Source: Nitzschia sp. pyKryTriq1
Lineage: Eukaryota; Bacillariophyta; Bacillariophyceae; Bacillariales; Bacillariaceae
DNA: 64,000 nucleotides
Assembly: GCA_956465555.1 (NCBI GenBank)
Contig: OY101118.1
Location: 1,674,001 to 1,738,000 of the forward strand
Direction of reading: 5' to 3'
Part shown: one piece after another, positions 31,622 to 41,600 of the stretch
Position numbering within the stretch: the first letter of the stretch is position 1
How the letters are laid out: every line of letters begins with the position of its first letter
The notes under the pieces: model-generated
What the model saw: the letters and a program-made list of their open reading frames with translations, nothing else
Databases searched by the model: none
What the model was told of the DNA's origin: nothing
Position numbers and translations under genes: made by a program

Positions 31622-32284
31622 TCTTGTTTTCTCTTTATTTCCTTGAGATGTCAATTTGGCTCATGAAAAATGCGTCCAGAACTCGTATCATGGAGGACTT
31701 GTAATGACGATGAAGAGTACGAATTCGTAATCAAATAATGGAAACGTGGTGCGTTCGTGGTCGAGAAAAATATTCTGCGATGACGGAATCATCAGCATGA
31801 ATGAATCATCATCTCATCCTCATCACTTCACCACCGGTAAAAACGCCTGCCAAAAAACGCCCGAAAATGATGAGGTCAGTCAGAGCGCGCGTGCCGAGCC
31901 GCATGTGAACAGACCGCAGAGCGGTATACTCGTAGTAGCGAGGCGGGTGAGCAAACACGAAAGGCCGACCCAACCCCAAACTGCTTCACACTTGATGAGC
32001 AGCAAGATGACGACTGACTCTTACTTACGAGTACCAGGTACTGTGTCTGGCGTCTGGCAGTAGAATACCTGGTACAGGTACTCGTTTACATAGCTACCGG
32101 TACGGAGTAGGTGTATAGTAATAGATTCTTCGGTGGCACACCGCCAGGCGACGTCGTAGAGGAAATGAACGAAGCAAGCAATAACTTTTCGCGCTACCGG
32201 TATAGACCACTGACCACTCCTTTTTCCGTTCCTTCGGAAGTCGCTTTACGAGAGTGTAGATTTGTCTCATTTTCTCAAGCTTCT
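31622..32284. other. Intergenic region upstream of MFS 2
   Basis: A GTAC cluster at 32031-32103 includes CTACCGGTACGG; another TACCGGTA is at about 32195. No gene or RNA is recognised. Confidence 0.35.
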
Positions 32285-33703
32285 CTATAGAAGCTCCATG
32301 TCATTTTCATCCTCATCTTCTTCGTCGTCACTTCCTGCATCGGGCACTTCTTGCGCTAATTCAAACTCACTATCAATTTCCGCCAGAGCCATACGAGTAG
32401 CTTGAGAATCCTCAACGACGGGATGGGGAGCCATTTCATAAAGAAAAACACCACTCAAGACAAAGAAAAGAGCCAGAAAAAATAAAGGTTGTGGAACAAT
32501 CTTTTCAGCAAGAATCGAAAAGCCAACACTCCATAAATCTCCTGTCAAGAGCGAAAGGTTGAAAAAAGTGGCTTCGGACATCATCAAAAATCTAGACGCT
32601 GCCATATAACCTGCGACCGTAACTCCAACAAAGACCGACAAAAGTCCCCACCCCTTCGATAGTGAACATGTAGAAGTAGCCTCCGAATAACGACCAAAAA
32701 ATTCCAAAATACTGTCCCATTCAAACACCAAAGACTGAACGAACGACAACAGAAACCCAAAGAGGCCGATCATGGCCAAATACTCGAGGGTACCGGCATT
32801 GTTCCGGACAGCAGCTTCTGCCAAGACATCATTCAATCCATACAGCACGCCCCCTATTGTAGCCAACACGTCCCCCCAAGTTTTGTGTGGATATTCCTCC
32901 TCTCCACTAAGAATAGAACTTGTCAAAGTTGCGTTGGTAGGGTAGCTGTGCTGTCTGTGTTGATGATAGTCGGATTCATAATCTTGCAATAGATTCAAAA
33001 CTACACCCCCCATACAGACAATAACACCGAGCAAATGGACCCACGTGTATTGGCGCCCCAGAAAGTACTTGCTTATCACCATGGCCGAAGGGATGGCCAA
33101 AGCGTCCAGCAAAGTGACCGACGTCAACGTAGTATATTTGAAGGCAAGCATAGTAATGGCATTGGCTTCCACATCCAAGAAGGCCATGATCATGTATTGC
33201 CAGGTTGGCCGTTGTAATTGCAACGACAGAACATTTCCAAAGAGACAAAAATTGTACCGCGGTTGATCGACGAGGAACACCTGGTGGGTATTCTGCGTCA
33301 ACTGTCGTTGCTGTTGACGTTCTTTGCCCTGACGCAACGAAAGTAACGTCAAATGAACGACAGCTAGAATCAAGTAGATTGCAGCCATCGTGAAAGTGGG
33401 CGCCGACAGCTGACAGTCTAAGTACAACGTGGCTTGTGCAGCTCCTGCCGAAGCCAAGAGCAAACTGAGGAGTTGACCCAAAAGTATTATCTGCCAGTGA
33501 TGCTTCAAGTGATAACAAGATCTCGACAGAAAACCTCCTTGAGGTGATGAATAGTTGTCGTTACCTTCGCAGTGCACTTGATCGTCGTGATCTTCGATAT
33601 CGTCGTCATGGGGTTGATATCCGGGGAGTGGGGAATGATCTTTGTCACTTCTTGAGGCTACCGGTACTCCGTTCGAGTCTGGCAAGGAGGATTGAGCAGT
33701 CAT
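32285..33703 (-). CDS. SLC35F-type solute transporter (SLC35F1/2-like, drug/metabolite superfamily)
   Basis: A 472-residue protein with about ten TM helices and charged ends. The family-diagnostic stretch LDVEANAITMLAFKYTTLTS (about 175-195), followed by SVTLLDALAIPSAMVISKYFLGRQY, matches the SLC35F1/F2 (formerly DUF914) group. GDVLATIGGVLYGLNDVLAE (about 280) and YLAMIGLFGFLLSFVQS are the second-half signatures. Human SLC35F2 imports the queuosine nucleobase and some drugs; the algal substrate is unknown. The C-terminal tail is very acidic (DDEEDEDENDMELL). The start at 33703 is the first ATG. GTACCGGTAC-type motifs are about 85 bp upstream, and one TACCGGTAC is inside the first codons (about 33658). 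Confidence 0.9.
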   Translation of the reverse strand: MTAQSSLPDSNGVPVASRSDKDHSPLPGYQPHDDDIEDHDDQVHCEGNDNYSSPQGGFLSRSCYHLKHHWQIILLGQLLSLLLASAGAAQATLYLDCQLSAPTFTMAAIYLILAVVHLTLLSLRQGKERQQQRQLTQNTHQVFLVDQPRYNFCLFGNVLSLQLQRPTWQYMIMAFLDVEANAITMLAFKYTTLTSVTLLDALAIPSAMVISKYFLGRQYTWVHLLGVIVCMGGVVLNLLQDYESDYHQHRQHSYPTNATLTSSILSGEEEYPHKTWGDVLATIGGVLYGLNDVLAEAAVRNNAGTLEYLAMIGLFGFLLSFVQSLVFEWDSILEFFGRYSEATSTCSLSKGWGLLSVFVGVTVAGYMAASRFLMMSEATFFNLSLLTGDLWSVGFSILAEKIVPQPLFFLALFFVLSGVFLYEMAPHPVVEDSQATRMALAEIDSEFELAQEVPDAGSDDEEDEDENDMELL

Positions 33704-34458
33704 TATTCTTAATCATGTGCAGGATGAAATCACTAGTTCTTAGCGGAGAAAGGATGGATGATGGATAAAGCTGGGGTAATCTACAGTACATCCCGGTACC
33801 GGCACATCTGTGTCATCTCCTCTCCCTGCTCCTTTGTTGTCGTTGCTAAGCAGAGCATCATCGCTGGACGCGGATAGCCATCGGCATTCGGCATGGGTCA
33901 AGCGTCAAGCAGGGTGGTGGTGCGGCGGGTCAAAGGTCAAGGCGAAATCGTTTCTTCAGGGGTTGATATGAGAGTCCGTTCGTCGTGCGTAATGCCCTTT
34001 TACAATGTCGAAAACAAATAATAACAATACTGGAGCGAGCGACGGAAGGACGATCAAATCGACCCCTGCATCCTGCATTCCCCCACCGGCCCCGCCCCCG
34101 CCAGCAGTCCATTTGTCTGTTGTTGTTGGCGCATTCTCCCCACTACGAACTCTACAAAAGAGACGCTACAGTACTCACTCATTCATGTACCAGTAGCTAC
34201 CGGTACGACATTCTGTAATAATTATCTACAGGCGGCGCTGCTGTTAAGAAAACCGTAGTACTTGACAATATTGCGGATCGTGACGGTCAGCTACGAAGCT
34301 GCATGATCTTTCTCTGTTCTAGAGCGTGGTCCTCTCTACCTGTATCGTGCTTGGTATCGAAAGAGGGCGTGGAACTTGCTATTGCTACTCCAGCCTGCAC
34401 CATTTCCAACTGCATGAACACTAGTAGAGATATTGATCTACGCAGAATCACTAGAGAC
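33704..34458. other. Intergenic region between SLC35F-like and MFS 3 genes
   Basis: GTAC motifs are at 33786-33799 (5' of the SLC35F gene) and near 34187-34205 (CTACCGGTACGAC). No gene is recognised; short frames here have no family resemblance. Confidence 0.35.
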
Positions 34459-36093
34459 CTAAATCGTTTGGTCTGCGGCTGACAATAGAGGTTGCCTTAA
34501 TAGCTCTTGGGGGGATGGTTCGTCCTCGTTGACCATCTCGTCCACTCGTAATTCTTGTGTGCTGGGGGTACGATTCGGACTGCGACGATGATTATTCACC
34601 ATTCTTCCTTCCGTACGAGGTACCAATGGAAGAAGCAGTGCCCATATTGCAATAGCAAGACTTTGGAGGATGGCAGTAATGAGAAAGGTATATGTATAGT
34701 CATACTTATCTGCCAACCATCCTCCCAAGGCAGCAGATCCACACCACCCGAAGGACGCCACAGAATCAAGACTCTTCCAACGACCACGAACTTGCTTGGG
34801 CACGAAATCCATCAAAATAGATTCTTGCAAAGGATACGAGCCATTCATCAAGCTTGTCCGTGCGACATAAATTGGTATCAACCAGAGTGGCCGTCGAGAC
34901 AAGAGTTGTTCAAAGTAGACCATGCCATAGAGACAAGAGACTCCCAGGACCGAAAAAAGCAGCTGTGTTTGCACTCTCCCGAAGCCAGAAGAGGCGAGCT
35001 GGGAACCCAGCGTTGAGGTTATCGCCATGACCAAGGGTGCGATGCAAAAAATGGCTTGAACCTGAGATGGAGTCATACCGATTTCGTCCTTAAAAAAGAG
35101 GGGAAAGAACTTGATCGTCATTCCAGATCCGATCGAGGCAATCATATCTTGAGCAAAAATGATGTATGGGATCCATTCCTGGCGTTTCCGCAGGGTACTT
35201 GTAGCCATGTCTGCAAGCTCCTGGGCATCCCAATTCTCGCCGTCATTGTTGTCGAGGTATTGCTCGTCAGTAATCGATTCGTCATTATCGCTGTCTCGCT
35301 CTCCATTTTCTTCGAGGGCTTTCTTATCGTCGTACAGCAACATGAGACAGGCGTTGAAAATTTCCATTCCAAGTCCGACGAAAATGACTATTCTCAAGTC
35401 AAACATGTTCCAATCGTCTCCTAGAGTTTGAAAAAGAATTATCGAAACCAAGGGGCCAACGGCCGATGCTGCCGAGAAACAGATGAAAAGATAATTGTAG
35501 TATTTGGAGCGCTCTCCCTCTGGTGTCGAGTCGGCAAACAAGGCTGAACAAGGACCGTCCACCACCCCTTCAGCAATCCCCCAAAACACATTCATTCCAC
35601 CCAACAGCCAAAGCGCGATACTCATGTGTGTGTCATTTGGGGAAATTCCGACCCACTCAATGATCCCAGCTTGCACAAAGGTCGTCAACAGTAGAAGCAC
35701 TCCACCCGCTCGAATGACTTTGGACCTTCCCAAGCGATCCGCCGCTATTCCGACAGGGAGGGCTGTGACAAGCGTTGCCAAGCCGTACACTGCTTCAATA
35801 TCTCCGAACGGACTGTTGCGATCGTGACCTAGTTTCTGCAAATACGCCGCGTAGGCCGTGCCAGACGACAGACTGCAGGAAACTCCATACAACGCGGCCA
35901 GCAGCAAATTTAGAAAGACGTTGTGATTAACTCGGAGGAATTTCTCTTCGCGGCAACAAGTGGGCAAATGAATATCTTTCTGCGGTGGAGAATCATCATT
36001 TTGGTCACTCGCCAAGAGAGGCTCTTGTAGACACTCCTCTTCTCTCATCGTCGATGACGACTCCTCCTCTTCGTCGGCTTGTTGGGGGGGCAT
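34459..36093 (-). CDS. Major facilitator superfamily transporter (MFS 3), paralogue of MFS 1
   Basis: A 544-residue, 12-TM single-exon protein. It aligns with MFS 1 from VNHNVFLNLLLAALYGVSCS through GDIEAVYGLATLVTALPVGI and ADRLGRSKVIRAGGVLLLLT to GGWLADKYDYTYTFLITAIL. Both carry an acidic central loop and EPLLA/QPLL dileucine-type signals at their ends. The two genes are 4.3 kb apart, in opposite orientation, with MFS 2 and the SLC35F-type gene between them. This suggests an inverted segmental duplication or a duplication followed by inversion; divergence is substantial, so it is not recent. The substrate is unknown. A dense GTAC array begins about 27 bp upstream (36120-36242). Confidence 0.9.
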   Translation of the reverse strand: MPPQQADEEEESSSTMREEECLQEPLLASDQNDDSPPQKDIHLPTCCREEKFLRVNHNVFLNLLLAALYGVSCSLSSGTAYAAYLQKLGHDRNSPFGDIEAVYGLATLVTALPVGIAADRLGRSKVIRAGGVLLLLTTFVQAGIIEWVGISPNDTHMSIALWLLGGMNVFWGIAEGVVDGPCSALFADSTPEGERSKYYNYLFICFSAASAVGPLVSIILFQTLGDDWNMFDLRIVIFVGLGMEIFNACLMLLYDDKKALEENGERDSDNDESITDEQYLDNNDGENWDAQELADMATSTLRKRQEWIPYIIFAQDMIASIGSGMTIKFFPLFFKDEIGMTPSQVQAIFCIAPLVMAITSTLGSQLASSGFGRVQTQLLFSVLGVSCLYGMVYFEQLLSRRPLWLIPIYVARTSLMNGSYPLQESILMDFVPKQVRGRWKSLDSVASFGWCGSAALGGWLADKYDYTYTFLITAILQSLAIAIWALLLPLVPRTEGRMVNNHRRSPNRTPSTQELRVDEMVNEDEPSPQELLRQPLLSAADQTI

Positions 36094-36705
36094 GATGCGG
36101 ACTCACTGCTAACTGCTACGTACCGGTACGAGTACGGCAGAGTGGTCTGCTGCTACCGCACAGGTTCGGCCAGCTATGTACAAGCTACAGTTCAAGCGAC
36201 AAGTGGTACTTGTACAGTACCTGGTACCGGGTACCGGGTACACCGAGCGGCCACCGGCGGCCACAGCCATTGTTTATTGTTTCGCTCTTTCCTCAGCTCG
36301 TCCCTCTTCCTACCGGTGCCCGTTTTTTCGCCCATGTCGCGAATTCCTTCTTCTCGATTTTTCAATCCCGCAGGAATGGGACTTCATTGGAAATGCCAGA
36401 CGTCGTCGTCTGTCGTGAAGAAGAATCATCGGATTCGCGATGTACAGAAACAGTCCCAAATGGAAATCCAATCGAACGAGTCTGCGATGCAATCGGAAAA
36501 TTATCTTGGAAGAGATGCTCCAGCGGAAACTATTGTTTACTATACATGATGACAACGTACAGACTAGGGAGATTTCAACAGTCGTCGCCGACAACAATTG
36601 CATTTTTTGGCGCTTGGAGCGCTTTATCATGGTGAATTAGTAACACGGGAGACTGCGCCGTAGTGATACACCACTTTTAAATGCATCTGAGATCAGCAGC
36701 AACCG
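36094..36705. promoter_or_regulatory. GTAC array upstream of MFS 3, then unrecognised sequence
   Basis: GTAC copies at 36120-36131 and 36207-36242 include a tight GGTACCGGGTACCGGG run. From about 36334 an open frame follows a possible acceptor (CCCGCAG at 36366-36372) and could be coding, but it is short and unrecognised. Confidence 0.35.
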
Positions 36706-37217
36706 GCGAGTGGACGCGGGCACAGAAAAGTGCCATGGCAACGGTGGATGGGAGCAAGGGGACGCTGACATACGTGGCGAGGAAGCCAAGGGTGGCAGGT
36801 GGGCATACGAAAAGTGCCATGGCGCCGGGGGATTGGAGCCAGCGCCGGGCTCTAACATTCCTGGCGAGGAAACCAAAAAAGGTCGCAAGGCCCAGTTGGT
36901 CGATTACCACGGAAAATAGGCATAAAGTAGCCCGGATGTACAGCGCCTCCCTCCTCGCTGTTGGCGAGTGGACGCGGGCACAGAAAAGTGCCATGGCAAC
37001 GGTGGATGGGAGCGAGGGGACGCTGACATACGTGGCGAGGAAGCCAAGGGTGGCAGGTGGGCATACGAAAAGTGCCATGGCGCCGGGGGATTGGAGCCAG
37101 CGCCGGGCTCTAACATTCCTGGCGAGGAAACCAAGAAGGTGGCAGGGCCCAGTTGGTCTATTACCACGGAAAATAGGCATAAAGTAACCCAGATGTACAG
37201 CGCCTCCCTCCTCGCTG
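36706..37217. repeat. 258-bp tandem duplication, open on both strands
   Basis: Two copies (about 36706-36963 and 36964-37217) begin GGCGAGTGGACGCGGGCACA and end CAGCGCCTCCCTCCTCGCTG, with a few percent differences. Each copy contains two GAAAAGTGCCATGGC boxes. Because 258 is a multiple of three, long frames stay open through both copies on the + strand (36681-37187) and the minus strand (37408-36677). I recognise no protein in either. It may be a repeat with no coding role. Confidence 0.75.
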
Positions 37218-37913
37218 CGCTTGTCGGTGGTCGGAGCAATAAAATGACCCAACTCCCCCGCCATGAAATGGTTGCCAAAATTCGGAATTTGAAACCGTCG
37301 TGCCTCCTTTGAGGGTACGTACTGTGGCTTGCTTACGGCAAATTTTCGGGCTGTAGGGACCACTTGGACCATTTCCAAGATAATTTTCCTCCCAGCAAAC
37401 ACGCACAATAAACTTTAACACAATTTCTCCTTAGTAATCAAGTGACAGTAAAATTGATCCACAACCATCTGTAGGTTCTTGTAGCGTGCTATCCACACTT
37501 ATTCTACGTACATAGGTGGTTTCGTGAAAAAGAGTGGTCTGGCACCGGTCCTGGTCCAACAGTGCGAGAGTCCTCGAACGAAAAGACGGAATGTCAAATA
37601 AAAGGACTCTGCGATGTTGCTATTGATAACGGCTTCTTGCTGCTCCAGTCGTTCTTGGGACTTGGCAGCAGCCTCCTTTGACTTATAACTTTTATCTTTG
37701 TTGATGTAAGGATTGTTCATGATTATTTGGAAGCATCGTCCATTGTCTGTCTTCATGATCATGACCATTGAATACCATTGAGAAAGAAAGAGCATAAAAG
37801 AAAGACGCTTATAGAGCGTTATGATGACGCGAGCGTTATTGATGACGAGCGTTATTGATGACGACGATGATTCCTCGGCGAGCTCTACATAGCCAATCAC
37901 AAGCTCAAGTTAG

Positions 37914-37987
37914 GTGAGGCAGTTCGTTCCGAACTGCCTCACTATTCGCCATTACTTAACGTATTGAGAATGATTTCGTTAAGTAAA
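37914..37987. other. Two adjacent perfect hairpins
   Basis: GTGAGGCAGTTCG and its exact inverse CGAACTGCCTCAC (37914-37942) are separated by 3 nt, a 13-bp stem. A second inverted pair, TTACTTAACG and CGTTAAGTAA, follows at about 37953-37987. Neither sits at a gene end, so a miniature mobile element or structural RNA remnant is possible. Confidence 0.5.
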
Positions 37988-38387
37988 TTAGTGAAGCACC
38001 CTCCCTACGATTGCTGAAGTTGCCCTTGCTTACTGACCGGACGGAGGAGGGTACATAGCTTGGGAAGAATGGGAATCTTGGATTCCATTGACACGCGCTA
38101 TTTCAATACGGTTCGTACGTACATACATAACGGTACGAACGATGATGCATTGAGATCTCTCTAGAAGTGCGAGCCGCCCAATTGCTCTTTGGGCGCGGGC
38201 CTTATTCGTCTACTGAAAAGTTTAGTACCGGGGCTTATTTTTGAAGTCATAAAGTCATTCTCTGGACGGAGGCAGACAAACCCGAGAATATCAAGCCAGA
38301 GTTCTTGTCCAATCAAAATTACTCCGAATATTTGCATGCCCTAAGTAAAATGAGAGTAGAAAAGCCTCCTTCTATCTGCCGGGGTGG

Positions 38388-38394
38388 TATAAAA
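38388..38394 (+). promoter_or_regulatory. TATA-box-like sequence before cyclase gene 2
   Basis: TATAAAA in a GC-flanked setting (GGTGG before, CCTCCC after) about 258 bp upstream of the ATG at 38652. Position and context fit a core promoter with a leader of roughly 230 nt; this is inference only. Confidence 0.25.
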
Positions 38395-38651
38395 CCTCCC
38401 CCTCCGCCCGAATCCAACAACGGACGGAGGAGCCCAACGATCTTTGATTTCCCCATCACATCGATCATCCCGATCTATTGTATCGACGACGACGCCCACC
38501 GACCATCATCTGCCTGCTGCCAAAAGGAACACAACGAAGTGGTTCCCCACATTTTGACAAAAGATTTCATATTATTCTTCGCCCATTTATTTCAACTCGA
38601 TACATCTTGATCTGTTTCTTTTCGAAGTCAACACAAAAAGACTAAATCAAG

Positions 38652-41600
38652 ATGAGTAAGATGTTAGCGAGCCTCGACAGGCTCGAGGAGCTGTCGGTCC
38701 ATTCGGATCGCGACAACAGTGTGAGCCACTCCAACAGCAACAGCAACAGCAGGAGCCAAAATGACTCCTCTTTGGGGAATGACAACAGCATGACCGGAGC
38801 CACCGGGGTCTCTGAAGCAGAAAGCATTGCAAACAAGGCTAGTAAGCAGGTTTTGTATTTGAAGCTCTTGGTCCTTTTCATTCTCCTTGCTGCAACAGGC
38901 ATAGTTGGTGCTGCTGTTTATTTGACCACCGACAATGGGGAGCAAGCCGCCTTTGAACAGGCGTTCGATGACAGCGCCGTCAAGGTCTTCGATACTTTCA
39001 AGTTTAACGTCGAGCGCAAGCTTGGAGCAATGGATAAGTTTGGAGTCGAGGTCACGTCGCTTGCCGTCGACTCGGGAGCGTCTTGGCCGAATTTTACGCT
39101 GCCAGACTTCGAGTATCGCGCCTCCATCTTGAGATCAGTTGCTGATGCGGGAGCGGTTCTGTACCTTCCTCTCGTCACTGCCTCCACACGAGCCGGTTGG
39201 GAGGCGTATTCCGTCGAGAATGCCCTATGGATTCAAGACGCTCAAGATTTCGAGAACTCGCTTAGCCAGCGTCAACTGTACCCGCCGAACTTTGACAACG
39301 GCCTTTCCGACCAGATCTACGTTCTCGAGGATGGAAAACCCCACGTCGACGAACACACGGGCCTGTACTATCCGATCTGGCAGCACTACCCCGTTGTTAA
39401 AGAGCTTGTTAACTTTGACTTGCTCTGGGGTGACAAATTTCACGACGACATCGAAGCCACCATGCAGTCTCAAAACGCCGTCATCGGCAAAAGTTGGGAC
39501 TTAAGCCAGCAGGATGATGCTTTCGTTCAGATGCTATCCCCTTGGATGGACAAGAGTGGCCTTCAGGCGAATGACGTTATCAGCAAGATTTTCTATCCAA
39601 TCTTTGATGGCCTATTTGAGGGTCATGAAATGGTTGCCATGTCTGCTCTTCTAGTGAACTGGAGCGCCTTGTTCAAGAACATTCTTGCTCCATCGGTCTC
39701 CGGCATTATTGCTGTTTTGAGTAACGAGTGTGGTCAGAACTACACCTATAAGATTGCCGGTGAGCAGGCTTTTCTGCTCGGCGAGGGTGACCACCATGAT
39801 CGCCAGTTCGAAAGCATGGCACAGCAACGAACCTTTCAGGAGCTTTTCAATGATCAAGAACAAGATATCCGACGTTTCTCCAATGTGGAGCTTGACGAGG
39901 ATTTTTGTCCGTACACGATCGCTGTCTACCCATCCGATCAACTGCGGTCTGTTTATGTTACCAACGATGCTCTCTACTTCACCATCGGAGTTGTAGCAGT
40001 TTTTCTGCTTACCATCGTTGCATTCTTTGGCTACGATTACATCGTCGGCAAACGTCAACAGCAAGTAATGAAAAGAGCCGTTCAGTCGCGTGCGATTGTC
40101 TCTTCGCTCTTTCCTGCCGCTGTCCGGGACCGTCTTTTCCGATCTGATGACTCGGCTTCCACCAAGGAGAAGGTCTTCAAACGGGATCAAGCCAAGCACA
40201 AACTGAAACATTTCCTCTCTGATAACGCTGCTGCCAAAGAACAGCGCCCTGTTCAGGATACCAAGCCCATCGCAGATCTTTTCCCTCACACTACTGTCAT
40301 GTTTGCTGACATCGCGGGATTTACAAGGTGGTCAAGCGAACGAGACCCCACTCACGTGTTTACCCTTCTGCAAACTGTTTATCACAGCTTCGACCGTATA
40401 GCCAAGAAGAGAAAGGTTTTCAAGGTTGAGACCATTGGAGATTGTTATGTTGCTGTCACAGGGCTTCCGGACCCACAAGAGGACCACGCTCTCAGAATGG
40501 CCAAGGTGAGTTGAATACTTCAATGACTCTATGTATATAACTTCACGCTAAATCCTGTTGTTGCTTCAATAGTTTGCCCATGAATGTAAGCTTAAGTTCA
40601 CCGACGTTGTCAATATGTTAAAGGAGACTTTGGGCGAGGACACGGCTGATTTGGCGATGCGATTTGGATTGCACTCCGGGTAAGTACTTATTTTCGACGC
40701 TAAATTGCTTCATCGGTGACCTTGGCTACTTGACTCAATTCACTTCTTGTCTTGTGTACAGACCTGTAACGGCAGGTGTGCTTCGAGGCGAAAAGTCGCG
40801 ATTCCAACTCTTCGGAAATACTGTTAACACGGCAGCCAAAATGGAAAATACTGGACAACGCAACAGGATTCAAATCAGTTCGGAGACTTCAGACCTTATC
40901 ACTGCTGCAGGAAAGGGTCATTGGATTTTCCTTCGAGTGGACGACCTTGCGGAACGAGGAGGAATCCAGACCTACTGGGTTGAACCTCAATCTTCAGCCC
41001 AAGAAGCCAAGCACAACAATGCCATGACAACGCGAGTGGGAACGAAAGCTGGTCCCGCTGACAACTCGGACCGTCTCATCGACTGGAACGTGGATTTGCT
41101 CAAGAATCTTCTCAAGCGCATTGTTGCTTACCGTATTGATATGGGTATCAAAAAGGAGCCTGACGCAAATTTCATGGATGACGTGAAGGGCACTATTGTG
41201 CGAGATGAAATGGCTCAGTCGGTTGCTCTTCCAAAGTTTGACAGCACCACTGCGAAGACGAAGCCCGAAAGCATCAAACTTGGGCGAGAGGTCGAAGATC
41301 AACTACACAAGTTTGTGTCGTTAATTGCTGCCGCCTATCATGACAACGTAAGTGCCGCTCTCGAGCTTCTCATCGGATGGTTGTCATCCTGCGATTAATC
41401 TCACCCTCGAATCATCTCCTCCTTCTAGCCATTTCATAACTTCACGCATGCTTCAAACGTTTGTACAAACGCCAACAAACTAATGAAAAGTATTACAGAT
41501 CAAGATATCTTGTTGAGAACTCGTGATCCGCTTACCCACTTTGCTGTGGTTTTCTCGGCGCTCATCCACGATGTCGATCATGCTGGTGTTCCAAATCCAG

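Larger units (their letters stand above)
37218..38651. other. Long intergenic region upstream of cyclase gene 2
   Basis: No gene is recognised. Visible pieces: a short direct duplication of GAGCGTTATTGATGAC at about 37825-37862; two hairpins at 37914-37987 (separate entry); GTACGTAC-type motifs at 38115-38136 and one at 38224; and a TATAAAA at 38388-38394, about 260 bp before the cyclase 2 start. Confidence 0.35.

Noticed and set aside
36310-36640. Short frames after a possible splice acceptor at 36372
   Set aside because: No start, donor or homology could be placed; mentioned only in the region note.
37499-37900. 133-codon minus-strand frame
   Set aside because: Low-complexity start, no motif and no sign of codon selection; treated as chance.
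38305-38610. 101-codon + strand frame just upstream of cyclase gene 2
   Set aside because: It lies over the TATA-like site and likely leader region and has no recognisable sequence.
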